NCBI RefSeq assembly: GCF_017356245.1
Contig: NZ_JAFMZZ010000001.1
Coordinates: 1,995,624-2,059,623, forward strand
Source of the DNA: Bordetella petrii
GTDB lineage: Bacteria; Pseudomonadota; Gammaproteobacteria; Burkholderiales; Burkholderiaceae_B
Direction of reading: 5' to 3'
DNA length: 64,000 nt
Below are positions 31,322 to 41,691 of the stretch, one piece after another (the stretch's first letter is position 1; each line of letters opens with the position of its first letter). Position numbers and translations under genes: made by a program. Below the pieces are notes generated by a model. It was not told the DNA's origin and ran no database searches. It saw nothing but the letters and a program-made list of their open reading frames with translations.

Positions 31322-34288
31322 CTAGGCTTTCGCGATGTTGCAGATCGTGGTTTTGGTTTCCTGCATCATCGTGACGGAGTCGTAGCCGTACGTCGTGCCG
31401 GTATTGACTGCCTCGCCGCGCACGATGGGCGCCGCGCCTTCCGGGTAGCTGGACAGCAGGTCGGCCCCCTGCCAGCGCCCCGCGAAGTGAAACGGAATGA
31501 ATGCCGTGTCGGGCCCCACCCGCTCGGTGACCAGCGCCTGCACATTCAGGCGCGCGCCGGTAGGCGTGGACACCCACACCCGGTCGCCGTTGCTGATGCC
31601 GCGATCGGCGGCCGCCTTGGGGTTGATCTCGACGAAGCATTCTTGCTGCAGTTCGGCCAGCCAGGGGTTCGAGCGGGTTTCGTCGCCCCCGCCCTCGTAT
31701 TCGACCAGCCGCCCCGAGGTGAGAATGATGGGGAATTTCTCGTACAGCTTGTCGGCCACGTTCTTTTGCTGCAGCGACTTGTACAGCGTGGGCAGGCGCC
31801 AGAAGTTTTTCAGGTCGTCGTGCGAGGGGTACTTGGCGACCAGGTCGGGACGGGTGCCGTAGATGGGCTCGCGATGCTGGGGAATGGGATCCGGGAAGTT
31901 CCACACCAGCGCGCGCGCCTTGGCATTGCCGAACGGATAGCAGCCGTGGTTCTGCATGACCACCCGGATGATGCCGCCCGAGGAATCGGTTTTCCAGTTC
32001 TTGCCTTCGGCCGCGGCCTTTTCGGTGTCGGTCAGCTCGTTCCACCAGCCCAGCTTCTTGAGCAGTATGTGGTCGAACTCGGGATAGCCGGTGGTAAGGG
32101 CGGCCCCCTTGGAATGCGAGCCGTCTTCGGCCAGCAGGTTCACGCCATCGCGCTCGACGCCGAAATTGGCGCGGAAGTTCCCGCCGCCATCCATGACGTG
32201 CAGGCTGGTGTCGTACAAATTGGCCGTGCCCGGGTGCTTGAGTTCGGGCGTGCCCCAACAGGGCCACGGCAGGCCGAAGTAGTCGCCGGTGAGGTCGTAG
32301 CCGGTTTCGGCGTCTTTGCCGCCCTTGGCGCGCAAGGTCTTGATGTCGAACACATGCATGTTGCGCATGTGGGCCTTCAGGCGCTCGGGGCTTTGCCCGG
32401 TGTAACCGATGGTCCAGCAGCAGGCGTTGATTTCACGCAGCACGTCTTCGATGACGGGCTCATCCATGCCCTTGACCTTCTGCAGCTTGTAGTTCTTGAC
32501 GAACTCTTTGCCGAAGCCCAGCTTGTCGGCCAGCTGGTACATGATCATGTGGTCGGTGCGGCTTTCCCACAGCGGGTCGATGACCTTGTCGCGCCACTGC
32601 AGCGAGCGGTTGGACGCCGTACAGGACCCGCTGGTCTCGAATTGCGTGGCCGCCGGCAGCAGGTAGACCGCCCGCTTGGGGTTGAGGTCTTCGGCCTTGC
32701 CCGGCATGGCGGCCATGGCCGCCGTGGCCGACGGATAGGGATCGACCACCACGAGCAGGTCGAGCTTGTCCATGGCGCGCTTCATTTCGAGCCCGCGCGT
32801 CTGCGAGTTGGGCGCATGGCCCCAATAGATGACGGCCCGCAGGTTGGTGGGCTGGTCGATGACGTCGGGGTCTTCGAGCACCCCGTCGATCCAGCGCGAC
32901 ACGGTGATGCCGGGCTTGCTCATGAGATCGGGCGAGGTGTAGCGGCCCTTGATCCATTCGTAGTCGACGCCCCACGCCTTGGCGAAGTGCTTCCACGAAC
33001 CTTCGGTCAGGCCGTAATAGCCCGGCAGCGAATCGGGGTTGGGGCCGATGTCGGTGGCGCCCTGCACGTTGTCGTGGCCGCGGAAGATGTTGGCGCCGCC
33101 GCCGGAAACCCCGATGTTGCCCAGCGCCAGCTGCACGATACAGGAGGCGCGCACCATGGCGTTGCCGATGGAGTGCTGCGTCTGGCCCATGCACCACACC
33201 AGCGTGCCGGGGCGGTTTTCATGCAGGGTCTTGGCCACGCCGTACATGGTGGCCTCGTCGACGCCGCAGGCGTCGTGCACCTTGTCGGGCGTCCATTTGG
33301 CCAGCACGTCGGCCTTGACCTTGTCCATGCCGTAGACGCGCGCGTCGATGAAGGCCTGGTCTTCCCAGCCGTTCTTGAAGATGTGGTACAGCAGGCCGAA
33401 CAGGAACGGGATGTCGGTGCCGGAACGGATGCGGACGTGCTGGTCGGCCTTGGCGGCGGTGCGGGTAAAGCGCGGATCGACCACGATCATCTTGCAGCCG
33501 GTTTCCTTGGCATGCAGCATGTGCAGCATCGAAACCGGATGGGCCTCGGCGGCGTTCGACCCGATGTACAACGCGACCTTGGAATTCTGCATGTCGTTGT
33601 ACGAGTTGGTCATGGCGCCGTAGCCCCACGTGTTGGCCACGCCGGCCACCGTGGTGGAATGGCAGATGCGCGCCTGGTGGTCGCAGTTGTTGCTGCCCCA
33701 GTAGCTGACAAACTTGCGCATCAGGTAAGACTGTTCGTTGCTGTGCTTGGACGAGCCGATCCAGTAGACGGAATCGGGCCCGGTTTCCTTGCGCAGCTGC
33801 ATCAGGTGGGCGCTGATCTCGTTCAGGGCGGTGTCCCAGCTGATGCGCTGGTACTTGCCGTCGACCAGCTTCATGGGGTAGCGCAGGCGATGTTCGCCGT
33901 GGCCGTGCTCGCGCACCGCGGCGCCCTTGGCGCAGTGCGACCCCAGGTTGATGGGCGAGTCGAACACCGGTTCCTGGCGCACCCAGACGCCGTTCTCGAC
34001 CACGGCGTCGATGGCGCAGCCCACCGAACAGTGCGTACAGACCGTACGGTGGGTGGTGGTCTTGGTCTTGCCGATGAGCGCCTGGCGGTCGTCGGCGGCC
34101 TGGGCCTGCCTGACCAGCGCCAGCGGCGCGGCCGCCAGGCCGGCCCCCACGCCGATGCCGGAACGGCGCAGAAAGGCGCGGCGGTCCATGGTGGGCAGCG
34201 CCTGCGACATGCCGCGGCGCAGGCTTTGCACGAAGCTCGACTCGGCCGCGGCATCGCGCGCGGCATCGGTTTTTTTGGTTAGCAGCAT
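31322..34288 (-). CDS. fdhA: formate dehydrogenase catalytic subunit, Cys type, Tat-exported
   Basis: A 988-residue Mo/W-bis-MGD enzyme that oxidises formate to CO2 in the periplasm. A twin-arginine signal, RRAFLRRSG, lies near residues 35-43 after an N-terminal extension of about 33 residues. The [4Fe-4S] motif is CTHCSVGC, ending in CAKG. The metal-ligand position, Sec in E. coli FdnG, is Cys209 in ARICHST, and no in-frame TGA is present. Later motifs are GSNAAEAHP, GQTQHSIGNAMVRA and the C-terminal MGD region. The ATG at 34288 is supported by the start of the small Tat protein gene and by length. Because tupABC lies next door, the metal may be tungsten. Confidence 0.94.
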   Translation of the reverse strand: MLLTKKTDAARDAAAESSFVQSLRRGMSQALPTMDRRAFLRRSGIGVGAGLAAAPLALVRQAQAADDRQALIGKTKTTTHRTVCTHCSVGCAIDAVVENGVWVRQEPVFDSPINLGSHCAKGAAVREHGHGEHRLRYPMKLVDGKYQRISWDTALNEISAHLMQLRKETGPDSVYWIGSSKHSNEQSYLMRKFVSYWGSNNCDHQARICHSTTVAGVANTWGYGAMTNSYNDMQNSKVALYIGSNAAEAHPVSMLHMLHAKETGCKMIVVDPRFTRTAAKADQHVRIRSGTDIPFLFGLLYHIFKNGWEDQAFIDARVYGMDKVKADVLAKWTPDKVHDACGVDEATMYGVAKTLHENRPGTLVWCMGQTQHSIGNAMVRASCIVQLALGNIGVSGGGANIFRGHDNVQGATDIGPNPDSLPGYYGLTEGSWKHFAKAWGVDYEWIKGRYTSPDLMSKPGITVSRWIDGVLEDPDVIDQPTNLRAVIYWGHAPNSQTRGLEMKRAMDKLDLLVVVDPYPSATAAMAAMPGKAEDLNPKRAVYLLPAATQFETSGSCTASNRSLQWRDKVIDPLWESRTDHMIMYQLADKLGFGKEFVKNYKLQKVKGMDEPVIEDVLREINACCWTIGYTGQSPERLKAHMRNMHVFDIKTLRAKGGKDAETGYDLTGDYFGLPWPCWGTPELKHPGTANLYDTSLHVMDGGGNFRANFGVERDGVNLLAEDGSHSKGAALTTGYPEFDHILLKKLGWWNELTDTEKAAAEGKNWKTDSSGGIIRVVMQNHGCYPFGNAKARALVWNFPDPIPQHREPIYGTRPDLVAKYPSHDDLKNFWRLPTLYKSLQQKNVADKLYEKFPIILTSGRLVEYEGGGDETRSNPWLAELQQECFVEINPKAAADRGISNGDRVWVSTPTGARLNVQALVTERVGPDTAFIPFHFAGRWQGADLLSSYPEGAAPIVRGEAVNTGTTYGYDSVTMMQETKTTICNIAKA

Positions 34289-34299
34289 GCCGGGCTCCG

Positions 34300-34509
34300 T
34301 CAGACGAGAGTGGTCTTGTAGTAACGCTTGACGTGTTCGCTGAGGCGATAGCCGCCGCCCCGCTCGGGCGCGGAAGGCGGCACGGCGGCGGAGGATTGCG
34401 GCTGCGCCGCGGCCCCGGGCAAGGCGGCCGCGCCGGCCGCCGCGGCGCCCGCGGTGGCCGCGCCTGCCAGGAATACCCGGCGTGAAAGTCGGGGATGGGT
34501 CTTGGACAT
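34300..34509 (-). CDS. small Tat-signal protein of formate dehydrogenase operons
   Basis: A 69-residue protein that begins with a twin-arginine signal (RLSRRVFLAGAA) followed by an Ala-rich hydrophobic stretch and ends YRLSEHVKRYYKTTLV. This matches the short 'formate dehydrogenase region Tat target' family found just before FDH catalytic-subunit genes. The ATG at 34509 gives the normal Tat start. It lies 11 bp before fdhA. Its biochemical role is not known. Confidence 0.8.
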   Translation of the reverse strand: MSKTHPRLSRRVFLAGAATAGAAAAGAAALPGAAAQPQSSAAVPPSAPERGGGYRLSEHVKRYYKTTLV

Positions 34510-34610
34510 GTCCGTCTCCTCCGGGGCAACCAGATATGAAATGCTTTGCATACTGTACCCCTACACTACGCCCGCGGCAATGTCCCCGCAGACAGCAGGG
34601 TGAATGGCGG

Positions 34611-35234
34611 CTAGGCCAGCATGTCGAAGCCCTGCGCCTCGACCTGGAAGAAATCGCGCGTGAAACCGGCCGCGCGGGCGTAGAACCGCGCAGCCGGCTG
34701 GGCCGCGACCGCATCGCACAGGTCGCCGGCCCAGGGCTGGATATGCGCGGCGAAGAACGTGCTTTGCCGCGCCAGGTTGGCCACCGCGGCGTCGGGGCCG
34801 GTGATCAGCAGCCGCATGACTTCGCACAGACAGGCGATGTGGTCTTCGGTTTCGGGCATGGCCGGATCGCGCGCCAGGCCCAGGGCGGACAGGTCGTCGC
34901 GCAGCCGCACCAGCGGCTTTTCGTTCAGGAAGCCCGCCAGGTAGTGCGAGCCGAACAGGTAGACCTCGGGCTTGCCGACGCCGCCGAACAGGGCGTCGTA
35001 CTCGGCCGCCACCGCCGCGGTGGAAAGTTCGCGCGCGCCGGCGGCCAGGGCGTTCCAGGACGCTTCCAGCAGGCTGCCGGGCGCGGCGGCCGGCGCCTGG
35101 CGCAATTGCGCCAGCAATGGGTCGGGCGGCGGCGCGTAGAACAAGTGCGCCAGCAAGCCGTAGATCTCGGCGCGCGCGGCGTCTTCGTCGAGGCCGGCGG
35201 GGGCGATGGCGGCGGGCGGGACGGTAGCGTTCAT
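34611..35234 (-). CDS. TorD/DmsD-family chaperone for formate dehydrogenase
   Basis: A 207-residue all-helical cytoplasmic chaperone that should hold the folding catalytic subunit until cofactor insertion and Tat export. Family features are AEIYGLLAHLFYAPPPDPLLAQL near the start, the EYDALFGGVGKPEVYLFGSHYLAGF region and the PETEDHIACLCEVMRLLI motif, which is the E-DH signature of TorD proteins. Its ATG overlaps the polyferredoxin stop by 4 bp. The next gene, for the Tat peptide, is 101 bp on. Confidence 0.87.
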   Translation of the reverse strand: MNATVPPAAIAPAGLDEDAARAEIYGLLAHLFYAPPPDPLLAQLRQAPAAAPGSLLEASWNALAAGARELSTAAVAAEYDALFGGVGKPEVYLFGSHYLAGFLNEKPLVRLRDDLSALGLARDPAMPETEDHIACLCEVMRLLITGPDAAVANLARQSTFFAAHIQPWAGDLCDAVAAQPAARFYARAAGFTRDFFQVEAQGFDMLA

Positions 35235-37327
35235 AGGTCGGTAATGCGGGTTTCGTCAGGCGAGGAATACAGGTCGATGACACGGCAGTCGCCGCACATT
35301 TTCAGGCGTTCGAGCGCCGCCCCCTGGAACATGGCGTGGCCGCCCAGCCGCTGCAGCATGGCGTCGATGCCCTTCTGGGTGCCGAAGGCCTTGCCGCAGC
35401 GCACGCAATGGAAAGGCTGGGTTTCATTGAGCACCACGGCCTCTTTGCGGCGTTCGGACAGCAGCAGGCGCGGCACCAGCTGGATGGCATCTTCGGGGCA
35501 GGTTTTTTCGCACAGCCCGCATTGCACGCAATTCTTTTCGATGAAACGCAGCTGCGGAAGTTGCGGATTGTCTTGCAGCGCCTGGGCCGGGCAGGCGCTG
35601 ACACAGCTCATGCACAGCGTACAGGCCTGGGTATCGACCGCCACCGCGCCAAACGGCGCGCCGGCCCCGGGCGCGCCCGCCGGCAGGGCGATGGCCGGCG
35701 GCAGCGGCCCGGGCGCCTGGGCCGTCAGGTGGTCCAGGGCCAGGGCCAGGGTGGCGCGCTTCTCGGGCGCCGCCGCGAAGCGCGCCGGCCGGGCCGGCAC
35801 ACGCGGAGACTGCGCCGCGATGTTCTGCAGGTGGGTGTCCAGGGCGTCGGCGGTATCGGCGCGCAGGATGTGCAGATGCGTGCCGGCATAGCCCAGTCCG
35901 TTCAGGATGGCCTGCGCGGTTTCCATCTGGGCGGCCAGCGCATCCAGGTACTGCGGCGCCTCTTCGCCGGTGACCAGCACGGCCACCTGCGCGGCGCCGA
36001 AGGCCACGCACGACAGCCACAGGTCGGCGCCCAGGCTGGCCACGTGCCACAGGGCCACCGGAATCACATTGGCCGGCACGCCGTGCGCCAGCTTGAGCTG
36101 CGCGGCGCGGCCCAGTGTTTCCACCAGGCGCTGGCCGCCCTGCTGGCTGTGCAGCAGCAGCACCGCGTCGCGCCCGCCGGCCTGGGCGTAGGTGGACAAC
36201 AGCGTGCGCAGCTTATGGCCCTGGTCGGGGTTGCGCGGATACGTATAGGCCATGGCCCCGGACGGGCACACGGTGGTGCAGGCCCCGCACCCGGCGCACA
36301 AGTGCGGATCGACCACGATCTGCTGGCGATGCGCGTCGCTGCGGATGGCCTCGGCCGAACAGACATCGACACAGGCGTTGCAGCCGATGGTTTCGTTGCG
36401 GCTGTGCGCGCACAGCGACTGCTTGTAGTCGAAGAACCGGGGCTTTTCGAATTCGCCCACCATGTCGCGCAGCTTGAGCAGCGTGCCGGGGTCGCGGCCG
36501 TCCCAGGTGAAATAGCCCTGCGGCGGTTCGTGGCGGCGGATCTGCGGGGTGGCGCCCAGGTCGAGCACCAGGTCGTACTGTTCGGTTAGCTGGCGGGGCG
36601 GGCGCTGGAAATCGATGGCGCCCGCCACCGTACAGGACGCCACGCAGTCGCGATGCGAGGTACATCGTTCGCGGTCGACCTGGTAGTCGAAGCCGATGGC
36701 GCCTTCGGGACAGGCGGCCAGGCAGGCATTGCAGCGGGTGCACAGGTCGAGGTCGATGGGGTTGTCTTGCGACCAGGCCAGCTCGAACGCGCCGAGCCGC
36801 CCCCGCAGGCGTTCCAGCCGGCCGGCCAGCACCGGATGGCGGCGCGCCTGGGCGCCGCCATCGCGGCCTTCGCCCTGCACGAACAGCGTCACCTGCAGCA
36901 CATCGTCGAGCAAGGCGGCGGCCTGCTCGGCGCGGTCGAGCGGGCCGATGATCAGCAGGCGGCCCGCGCTGCGGTACGTAACCGTGGCGACCGGGTCGGG
37001 GTCGGGCAGGTGCGCCGCCGCCAGCAGGGCGGCCAGCTTGGGCATGGCCTGGGCGGCGTCGCGGCTCCAGCCGCCGGTTTCACGGATATTGACGAAGCGC
37101 ACCGGCGCCACGGCGCCTTCGGTGGCGCGGCCCAGTTCGCCGAACAGGCGCTGTTCTTGCGTACAGGCCACCACCACCGGCCCGGTGCCGCGAATGGCCT
37201 GCTGGAAATCGCCGGCCTGGCTGCGGCACAGCAGGGAATGCGGCGCCAGCGGCTCGCCCAGCGCGCGGCCCAGTTCGTCGGGGGCCAGCGGCATGGTGCG
37301 GTTGCAGTCGCAGATCAGCGTGGTCAT
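35231..37327 (-). CDS. multi-cluster ferredoxin (polyferredoxin) of the formate dehydrogenase operon
   Basis: A 698-residue soluble iron-sulfur protein with at least six cysteine motifs. In order they are CTRCNACLAACP, the CTSHRDCVASC variant, CNACVDVC, CAGCGACTTVCP, CTLCMSCVSACP and CVQCGLCEKTCP, then a C-terminal CVRCGKAFG...CGDC pair that may bind zinc or iron. The N-terminal 230 residues lack clusters. No signal peptide is present, so it works in the cytoplasm, perhaps in electron supply or cofactor insertion during FDH maturation. The family is always near TorD and DUF3306 genes in FDH3 operons. Its exact reaction is not known. Confidence 0.85.
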   Translation of the reverse strand: MTTLICDCNRTMPLAPDELGRALGEPLAPHSLLCRSQAGDFQQAIRGTGPVVVACTQEQRLFGELGRATEGAVAPVRFVNIRETGGWSRDAAQAMPKLAALLAAAHLPDPDPVATVTYRSAGRLLIIGPLDRAEQAAALLDDVLQVTLFVQGEGRDGGAQARRHPVLAGRLERLRGRLGAFELAWSQDNPIDLDLCTRCNACLAACPEGAIGFDYQVDRERCTSHRDCVASCTVAGAIDFQRPPRQLTEQYDLVLDLGATPQIRRHEPPQGYFTWDGRDPGTLLKLRDMVGEFEKPRFFDYKQSLCAHSRNETIGCNACVDVCSAEAIRSDAHRQQIVVDPHLCAGCGACTTVCPSGAMAYTYPRNPDQGHKLRTLLSTYAQAGGRDAVLLLHSQQGGQRLVETLGRAAQLKLAHGVPANVIPVALWHVASLGADLWLSCVAFGAAQVAVLVTGEEAPQYLDALAAQMETAQAILNGLGYAGTHLHILRADTADALDTHLQNIAAQSPRVPARPARFAAAPEKRATLALALDHLTAQAPGPLPPAIALPAGAPGAGAPFGAVAVDTQACTLCMSCVSACPAQALQDNPQLPQLRFIEKNCVQCGLCEKTCPEDAIQLVPRLLLSERRKEAVVLNETQPFHCVRCGKAFGTQKGIDAMLQRLGGHAMFQGAALERLKMCGDCRVIDLYSSPDETRITDL

Positions 37328-37351
37328 GGGTGGGGTCGCATAAAAGGAAGC

Positions 37352-37951
37352 CTAGCCTTGCCGGCGCGCTGCGGCCTGGCCTGGCGCCGCGGCGGCGGAA
37401 TCGGATTCGCGGCCGGGTTCGGCGTCGGCGGCGGGATCGGGAACAGGCGCGTCCGCCGACTGGGCCGTGGCCGTGGGCGGATCGGACGGAACTTGCGTTT
37501 GCGGCGGCACGGCGGCCCGGCCGTCCGGCGCATCGTCGGGGGATTCAAGCATCGCCAGCGCCTGCGCGCTGGCCAGGCGGCGCAGCATCGGCGCCGGCAG
37601 CGCTTCCATGCGCGAGTAGTCGTCGATGTAGGTGTCCAGCCCGTCCATCACGTTGTAGTGCGGATCGGCAAACAGCTTTTTCAGGGCGGCGTTCTTGACA
37701 TCGGGCGCCACCTGCCGCGCCACGAAAGGCGCGAAATCGGATTCCGGGGTCAGCGCCCGCACGTCGTCGAGCGTAAGAGGCGGCGGTTCGTCGGGCGTCT
37801 GGCCAGGCGCCGCGGCGGCCCCGGCATCGGCGGGCGCGGCTGCCGGGGTATCGGGCGGCGCCGCATCGTCGGGCGCCTGCCCGGTGCGGGCCCGCACCTT
37901 GCGGCGCGACCAGCGGCGCAGGAAGCCGTCGTCGTGCTCGGGGGCTGTCAT
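37352..37951 (-). CDS. DUF3306-family protein
   Basis: A 199-residue cytoplasmic protein of the DUF3306 family. The conserved part is FLRRWSRRKV at the start and DFAPFVARQVAPDVKNAALKKLFADPHYNVMDGLDTYIDDY in the middle (about residues 70-115). The rest is Ala/Pro/Asp-rich and probably disordered. It overlaps the DUF3305 gene by 4 bp. The two families occur together in formate dehydrogenase clusters; their function is not known. Confidence 0.8.
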   Translation of the reverse strand: MTAPEHDDGFLRRWSRRKVRARTGQAPDDAAPPDTPAAAPADAGAAAAPGQTPDEPPPLTLDDVRALTPESDFAPFVARQVAPDVKNAALKKLFADPHYNVMDGLDTYIDDYSRMEALPAPMLRRLASAQALAMLESPDDAPDGRAAVPPQTQVPSDPPTATAQSADAPVPDPAADAEPGRESDSAAAAPGQAAARRQG

Positions 37952-38508
37952 GACGACCCTTCGCCACCGAATTTCTTCAGGGTGGACACCGATGCCGGAT
38001 TGCCGAAGCGGTCTTGCAGCGACTGGAAGCTGGCCGGGCGCTTGCGGCGCTTGGGCTCGGGCACGTAGTGCGCGGCAATGAACGCATTCAGCCAATCGAT
38101 GATCACGGGCGGCGCCGGCACCTGCTCGACGGTTTCCTGGGCGTCGAGCCAGCGGCCGGCGTCGTGATAGCTGAGCGTGACGATGGCGGGCCGCGCGCGC
38201 GGCTCGCCGCCGTCTTCGGGTTCGTGCATGCGCCACAGCACGAACCAGCACGGCGCCGGCGTAGTGGCATTGAGCACGTAGCCTTCGGCGTCGTCTTTGA
38301 ACAGCCGCACGGTGTAGCCCGGATGCAGCCAGCGTTCTTGCGACTCGTCTTTATAAAGCAGGCGCTCGGCCGTGCCGAACGCGGCCTCGTTGGTGACGAC
38401 GTCGTCGAGCACCCAGCGCCATTCCTGCCAGCGCCGCATCGGCCCGGTGATGCGCTCTTTGCGCATCACCACGGCAACGTCCAGGCTGATGGGCAGGGAT
38501 TCGCTCAT
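37948..38508 (-). CDS. DUF3305-family protein
   Basis: A 186-residue cytoplasmic protein of the DUF3305 family. It begins [34 protein letters not shown], a typical start, and contains [30 protein letters not shown]. The ATG at 38508 is chosen by this pattern. It lies 14 bp after apbC and overlaps the DUF3306 gene. Role unknown; always found in formate or related molybdoenzyme operons. Confidence 0.8.
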   Translation of the reverse strand: MSESLPISLDVAVVMRKERITGPMRRWQEWRWVLDDVVTNEAAFGTAERLLYKDESQERWLHPGYTVRLFKDDAEGYVLNATTPAPCWFVLWRMHEPEDGGEPRARPAIVTLSYHDAGRWLDAQETVEQVPAPPVIIDWLNAFIAAHYVPEPKRRKRPASFQSLQDRFGNPASVSTLKKFGGEGSS

Positions 38509-38522
38509 GGCATGCTGCCCGG

Positions 38523-39611
38523 CTAGGTGGTCCGGCTGATGGAAATGGCGGACAGCTTGGCGGAATGGTCGCGGGCCATGGCCGCCACCGACACCGCCAC
38601 CTGGCGGGCCACGGCCTTGTACAGGCCGGCCACCTCGCCGTCGGGGTCGGCCACCACCGAGGGCTGGCCGCTGTCGGCCTGCAGGCGGATGTTGATGTCG
38701 AGCGGCAGCGCGCCCAGATAGGCCAGGTTGTAGTCCGCCGCCATTTTCTTGCCTCCGCCCGCGCCGAATATGTGTTCGGCGTGACCGCACTGGCTACAGA
38801 CATGCACCGCCATGTTTTCGACCACGCCCAGGATCGGTACCCCGACCTTTTCGAACATTTTGACCCCCTTTCGCGCATCCAGCAAGGCGATGTCCTGGGG
38901 CGTGGTGACGATGACCGCGCCGGTGACGGGCACCTTCTGGCTGAGCGACAGGTGGATGTCGCCCGTGCCGGGCGGCATGTCGACCACCAGGTAGTCGAGG
39001 TCTTTCCAGTTGGTCTGGCGCAGCAGCTGTTCGAGCGCCTGCACCGCCATGGGACCGCGCCAGATCATGGCTTCGTCGGAATCGACCAGGAACCCGATGG
39101 ACATGACCTGCACGCCGTAGTTTTCGAGCGGTTCCATGGTGTTGCCGTCTTCGCTTTGCGGGCGCGCGTCGATACCCATCATGAGCGACTGGCTGGGGCC
39201 GTAGATGTCGGCATCGAGCAGGCCCACCCGCGCGCCTTCGGCGGCCAGCGCCAGCGCCAGGTTGACGGCGGTGGTGCTCTTGCCCACCCCGCCCTTGCCC
39301 GAGGCCACGGCGATCACGTTCTTGATATTGGGCAGCAGGGCCACGCCGCGCTGCGCCGAGTGCGGCACGATGACCGAGCGCAGGTTGACCGAGACATTGC
39401 CCACGCCGGGCACGCCGCGGGCGGCGGCGATCAGGGCGGTGCGCAGGGCCGGAATCTGGCTTTTGGCGGGATAGCCGAGTTCGACGTCGAAGGCGACGTC
39501 GCCGCCGTCGATCTGGAGATTCTTGACCGCCTTGGGGCCGGCCAGGGGCTTGCCCGTGTTGGGATCGATGACGGCCTGCAAGGCCTGCAGCAAGAGTTCG
39601 GAAGCGACCAT
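38523..39611 (-). CDS. apbC: iron-sulfur cluster carrier protein ApbC (Mrp family)
   Basis: A 362-residue P-loop ATPase that binds and passes on [4Fe-4S] clusters. An N-terminal MIP18-like domain (1-90) is followed by the Walker [17 protein letters not shown] (about 104-120), the [12 protein letters not shown] motif and the CxxC pair in VCSQCGH that holds the bridging cluster. The ATG at 39611 is the natural start for this family. It heads the minus-strand formate dehydrogenase operon, 14 bp before DUF3305, and may feed clusters to the many FeS proteins downstream, although this gene is also a housekeeping one. Confidence 0.9.
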   Translation of the reverse strand: MVASELLLQALQAVIDPNTGKPLAGPKAVKNLQIDGGDVAFDVELGYPAKSQIPALRTALIAAARGVPGVGNVSVNLRSVIVPHSAQRGVALLPNIKNVIAVASGKGGVGKSTTAVNLALALAAEGARVGLLDADIYGPSQSLMMGIDARPQSEDGNTMEPLENYGVQVMSIGFLVDSDEAMIWRGPMAVQALEQLLRQTNWKDLDYLVVDMPPGTGDIHLSLSQKVPVTGAVIVTTPQDIALLDARKGVKMFEKVGVPILGVVENMAVHVCSQCGHAEHIFGAGGGKKMAADYNLAYLGALPLDINIRLQADSGQPSVVADPDGEVAGLYKAVARQVAVSVAAMARDHSAKLSAISISRTT

Positions 39612-39794
39612 GGGGTCTTGTGCGTGGAAGTCGGAAAAAGGAAAAATGGCCGCCGCGGCGGCCGTCCGATCCATCTTAGCAGAGCGCTTTGCGCTGCCGC
39701 AGAAGGCCCGCCGTGCGCCCGCGGAACTGCCGCCGGGCTGGTCTATACTGGCCGCCATACCACGCTGTTTAACGCGGCTTTCCCATCGCATCCC

Positions 39795-40382
39795 ATGATC
39801 GACAAAACCGACATCACGGGCCTGATTCTCGCGGGCGGGCGCGGCAGCCGCATGGGCGGCGTCGACAAGGGCCTGCAGAACTACCAGGGCATTCCCATGG
39901 CCATGCATGCCTTGCTGCGGCTGTCGCCGCAGGTGGGCCAGGCTATGATCAACGCCAACCGCAACCTGGGCGCCTACGAAGCCATGGGCGTGCCGGTATG
40001 GCCCGACACCCTGCCCGATTTCGCCGGCCCCCTGGCCGGGCTGGCGGCGGGCCTGGAACGCTGCGAAACCCGCTATCTGGCCACCGTGCCCTGCGACAGC
40101 CCGCGCTTTCCGCTCGACCTGGTCGAGCGCCTGGCCGGCGAACTGGCCGGGCACGACGCCGACATCGCCATGGCCGCCACGCTGCAGAACGGCCAGCTGC
40201 GCACCCAGCCGGTGTTCTGCCTGATGAAGACCTCGCTGCTGCCCAGCCTGCTGGCCTTCCTGCAAAGCGGGCAGCGCAAGATCGACGCCTGGACGGCCAT
40301 GCACCGCTGCGTCGAGGTGCGCTTCGACGATGCGCCGGCCTTCGCCGGCGCCAACACGCTGGCCGAACTGCAACAGCTATGA
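39795..40382 (+). CDS. mobA: molybdenum cofactor guanylyltransferase
   Basis: A 195-residue enzyme that joins GMP to molybdopterin to make the MGD cofactor needed by formate dehydrogenase. The nucleotide-binding motif is [18 protein letters not shown] (residues 10-27), followed by [11 protein letters not shown] and PCDSPRFP. The ATG at 39795 is preceded by a TATACT element at 39744-39749 that could be the -10 box. Its stop overlaps the moeA start as ATGA. It is divergent from apbC, so cofactor genes and the enzyme operon fire from one 183-bp region. Confidence 0.92.
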   Translation: MIDKTDITGLILAGGRGSRMGGVDKGLQNYQGIPMAMHALLRLSPQVGQAMINANRNLGAYEAMGVPVWPDTLPDFAGPLAGLAAGLERCETRYLATVPCDSPRFPLDLVERLAGELAGHDADIAMAATLQNGQLRTQPVFCLMKTSLLPSLLAFLQSGQRKIDAWTAMHRCVEVRFDDAPAFAGANTLAELQQL

Positions 40383-41671
40383 CCCGCCCCCTGCCTCCCA
40401 GCCTCGCTTCCATCGCCTCGTGCATCAGCGGCTACGACCCGGCCGCCCTGCCGGTGGCCCAGGCCCGCGCCTTCATCGACCAGCTCGTGCCGCGCGTGCG
40501 CGCCGCCGAAATGCTGCCGCTGCGCTCGGCCCTGGGCCGCGTGCTGGCCAGCGACGTGGTCTCGCACCTGAATGTGCCCGCGCACGACAATTCCGCCATG
40601 GACGGCTACGCCTTCGCCGGGCGCGACCTGGCCGGCGATGCCGACACGGTGCTGCAGGTGGCCGGCAGCGGGCTGGCCGGCACGCCGTTCAGCGGCCAGG
40701 CGGGCGCGGGCCAATGCGTGCGCATCATGACCGGCGCGGTCATGCCCGCCGGGCTGGACACCGTCATCCCGCAAGAATTCGTGCGCCAGGACGGCGACCG
40801 CATCGTCATTCCCGCCGGCGCCGTGCGCGCCGGCGACAACCGCCGCCTGGCCGGCGAAGACCTGGCCATGGGCGATGCCGCCCTGGCCGCCGGCCGGATA
40901 CTGCGGCCCGCCGACATCGGCATGCTGGCCTCGCTGGGGCGCGCCGAAGTCCCGGTGCTGCGGCGCCTGCGCGTGGCGTTCTTTTCCACCGGCAACGAAC
41001 TGCGCTCCATCGGCGAGCCGCTCGACGAAGGCAGCGTGTACGACAGCAATCGCTACACCCTGCATTGCATGCTGCAGCGCCTGGGCGTGGACATCATCGA
41101 CCTGGGCGTGGTGCGCGACGACCCGCAGGCGCTGGCCGAGGCCTTCGCCACGGCCGCCGCCAATGCCGACGCGGTCATTACTTCGGGCGGGGTCAGCGTA
41201 GGCGAGGCCGACCACACCAAGACCGTCATGGCGCAGCTGGGCGACGTGCTGTTCTGGCGCATCGCCATGCGGCCGGGCCGGCCCATGGCCATTGGCCGCA
41301 TCCACGCCGAACACGGCGACGCCATCCTGTTCGGCCTGCCAGGCAACCCGGTGGCCGTGATGGTCACGTTCTACGCACTGGTGCGCGACGCCCTTCTGGC
41401 CATGGCCGGCGCCACGCCGCAGCCGCTGCCGCTGTTGCGCTGCGCCGCCGCGCGCCCCATCCGCAAGAAGCCCGGCCGCACCGAGTACCAGCGCGCCATC
41501 GTCACGCCGGCGCCCGACGGCGGCTGGCAGGCCAGCACCACCGGGTCGCAGGGTTCGGGTATCTTGCGCAGCATGAGCCAGGCCAACGGCCTGATGGTGC
41601 TGCACCACGAACAGGGCGATGTCGCGGCGGGGCAGCTGGTCGATGTCCTGCCCTTCGAAGGCCTGATCTGA
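40379..41671 (+). CDS. moeA: molybdopterin molybdenumtransferase
   Basis: A 430-residue enzyme that inserts molybdate (or tungstate) into adenylated molybdopterin. Motifs include [58 protein letters not shown] and [13 protein letters not shown]. The N-terminus starts right at the overlap with mobA. It is of normal length (E. coli 411). The set mobA-moeA-mobB is a single coupled transcript serving the formate dehydrogenase across the gap. Confidence 0.93.
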   Translation: MTRPLPPSLASIASCISGYDPAALPVAQARAFIDQLVPRVRAAEMLPLRSALGRVLASDVVSHLNVPAHDNSAMDGYAFAGRDLAGDADTVLQVAGSGLAGTPFSGQAGAGQCVRIMTGAVMPAGLDTVIPQEFVRQDGDRIVIPAGAVRAGDNRRLAGEDLAMGDAALAAGRILRPADIGMLASLGRAEVPVLRRLRVAFFSTGNELRSIGEPLDEGSVYDSNRYTLHCMLQRLGVDIIDLGVVRDDPQALAEAFATAAANADAVITSGGVSVGEADHTKTVMAQLGDVLFWRIAMRPGRPMAIGRIHAEHGDAILFGLPGNPVAVMVTFYALVRDALLAMAGATPQPLPLLRCAAARPIRKKPGRTEYQRAIVTPAPDGGWQASTTGSQGSGILRSMSQANGLMVLHHEQGDVAAGQLVDVLPFEGLI

Positions 41672-41691
41672 ACGCCTGTTACGAGCCCCGA

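Noticed and set aside
33600..33700. Selenocysteine codon in fdhA
   Set aside because: The active-site codon is TGC (Cys209); no in-frame TGA was found.
30779..34282. 1167-codon open frame on the plus strand
   Set aside because: It is antisense to fdhA and fdhB, which have clear motifs and starts.
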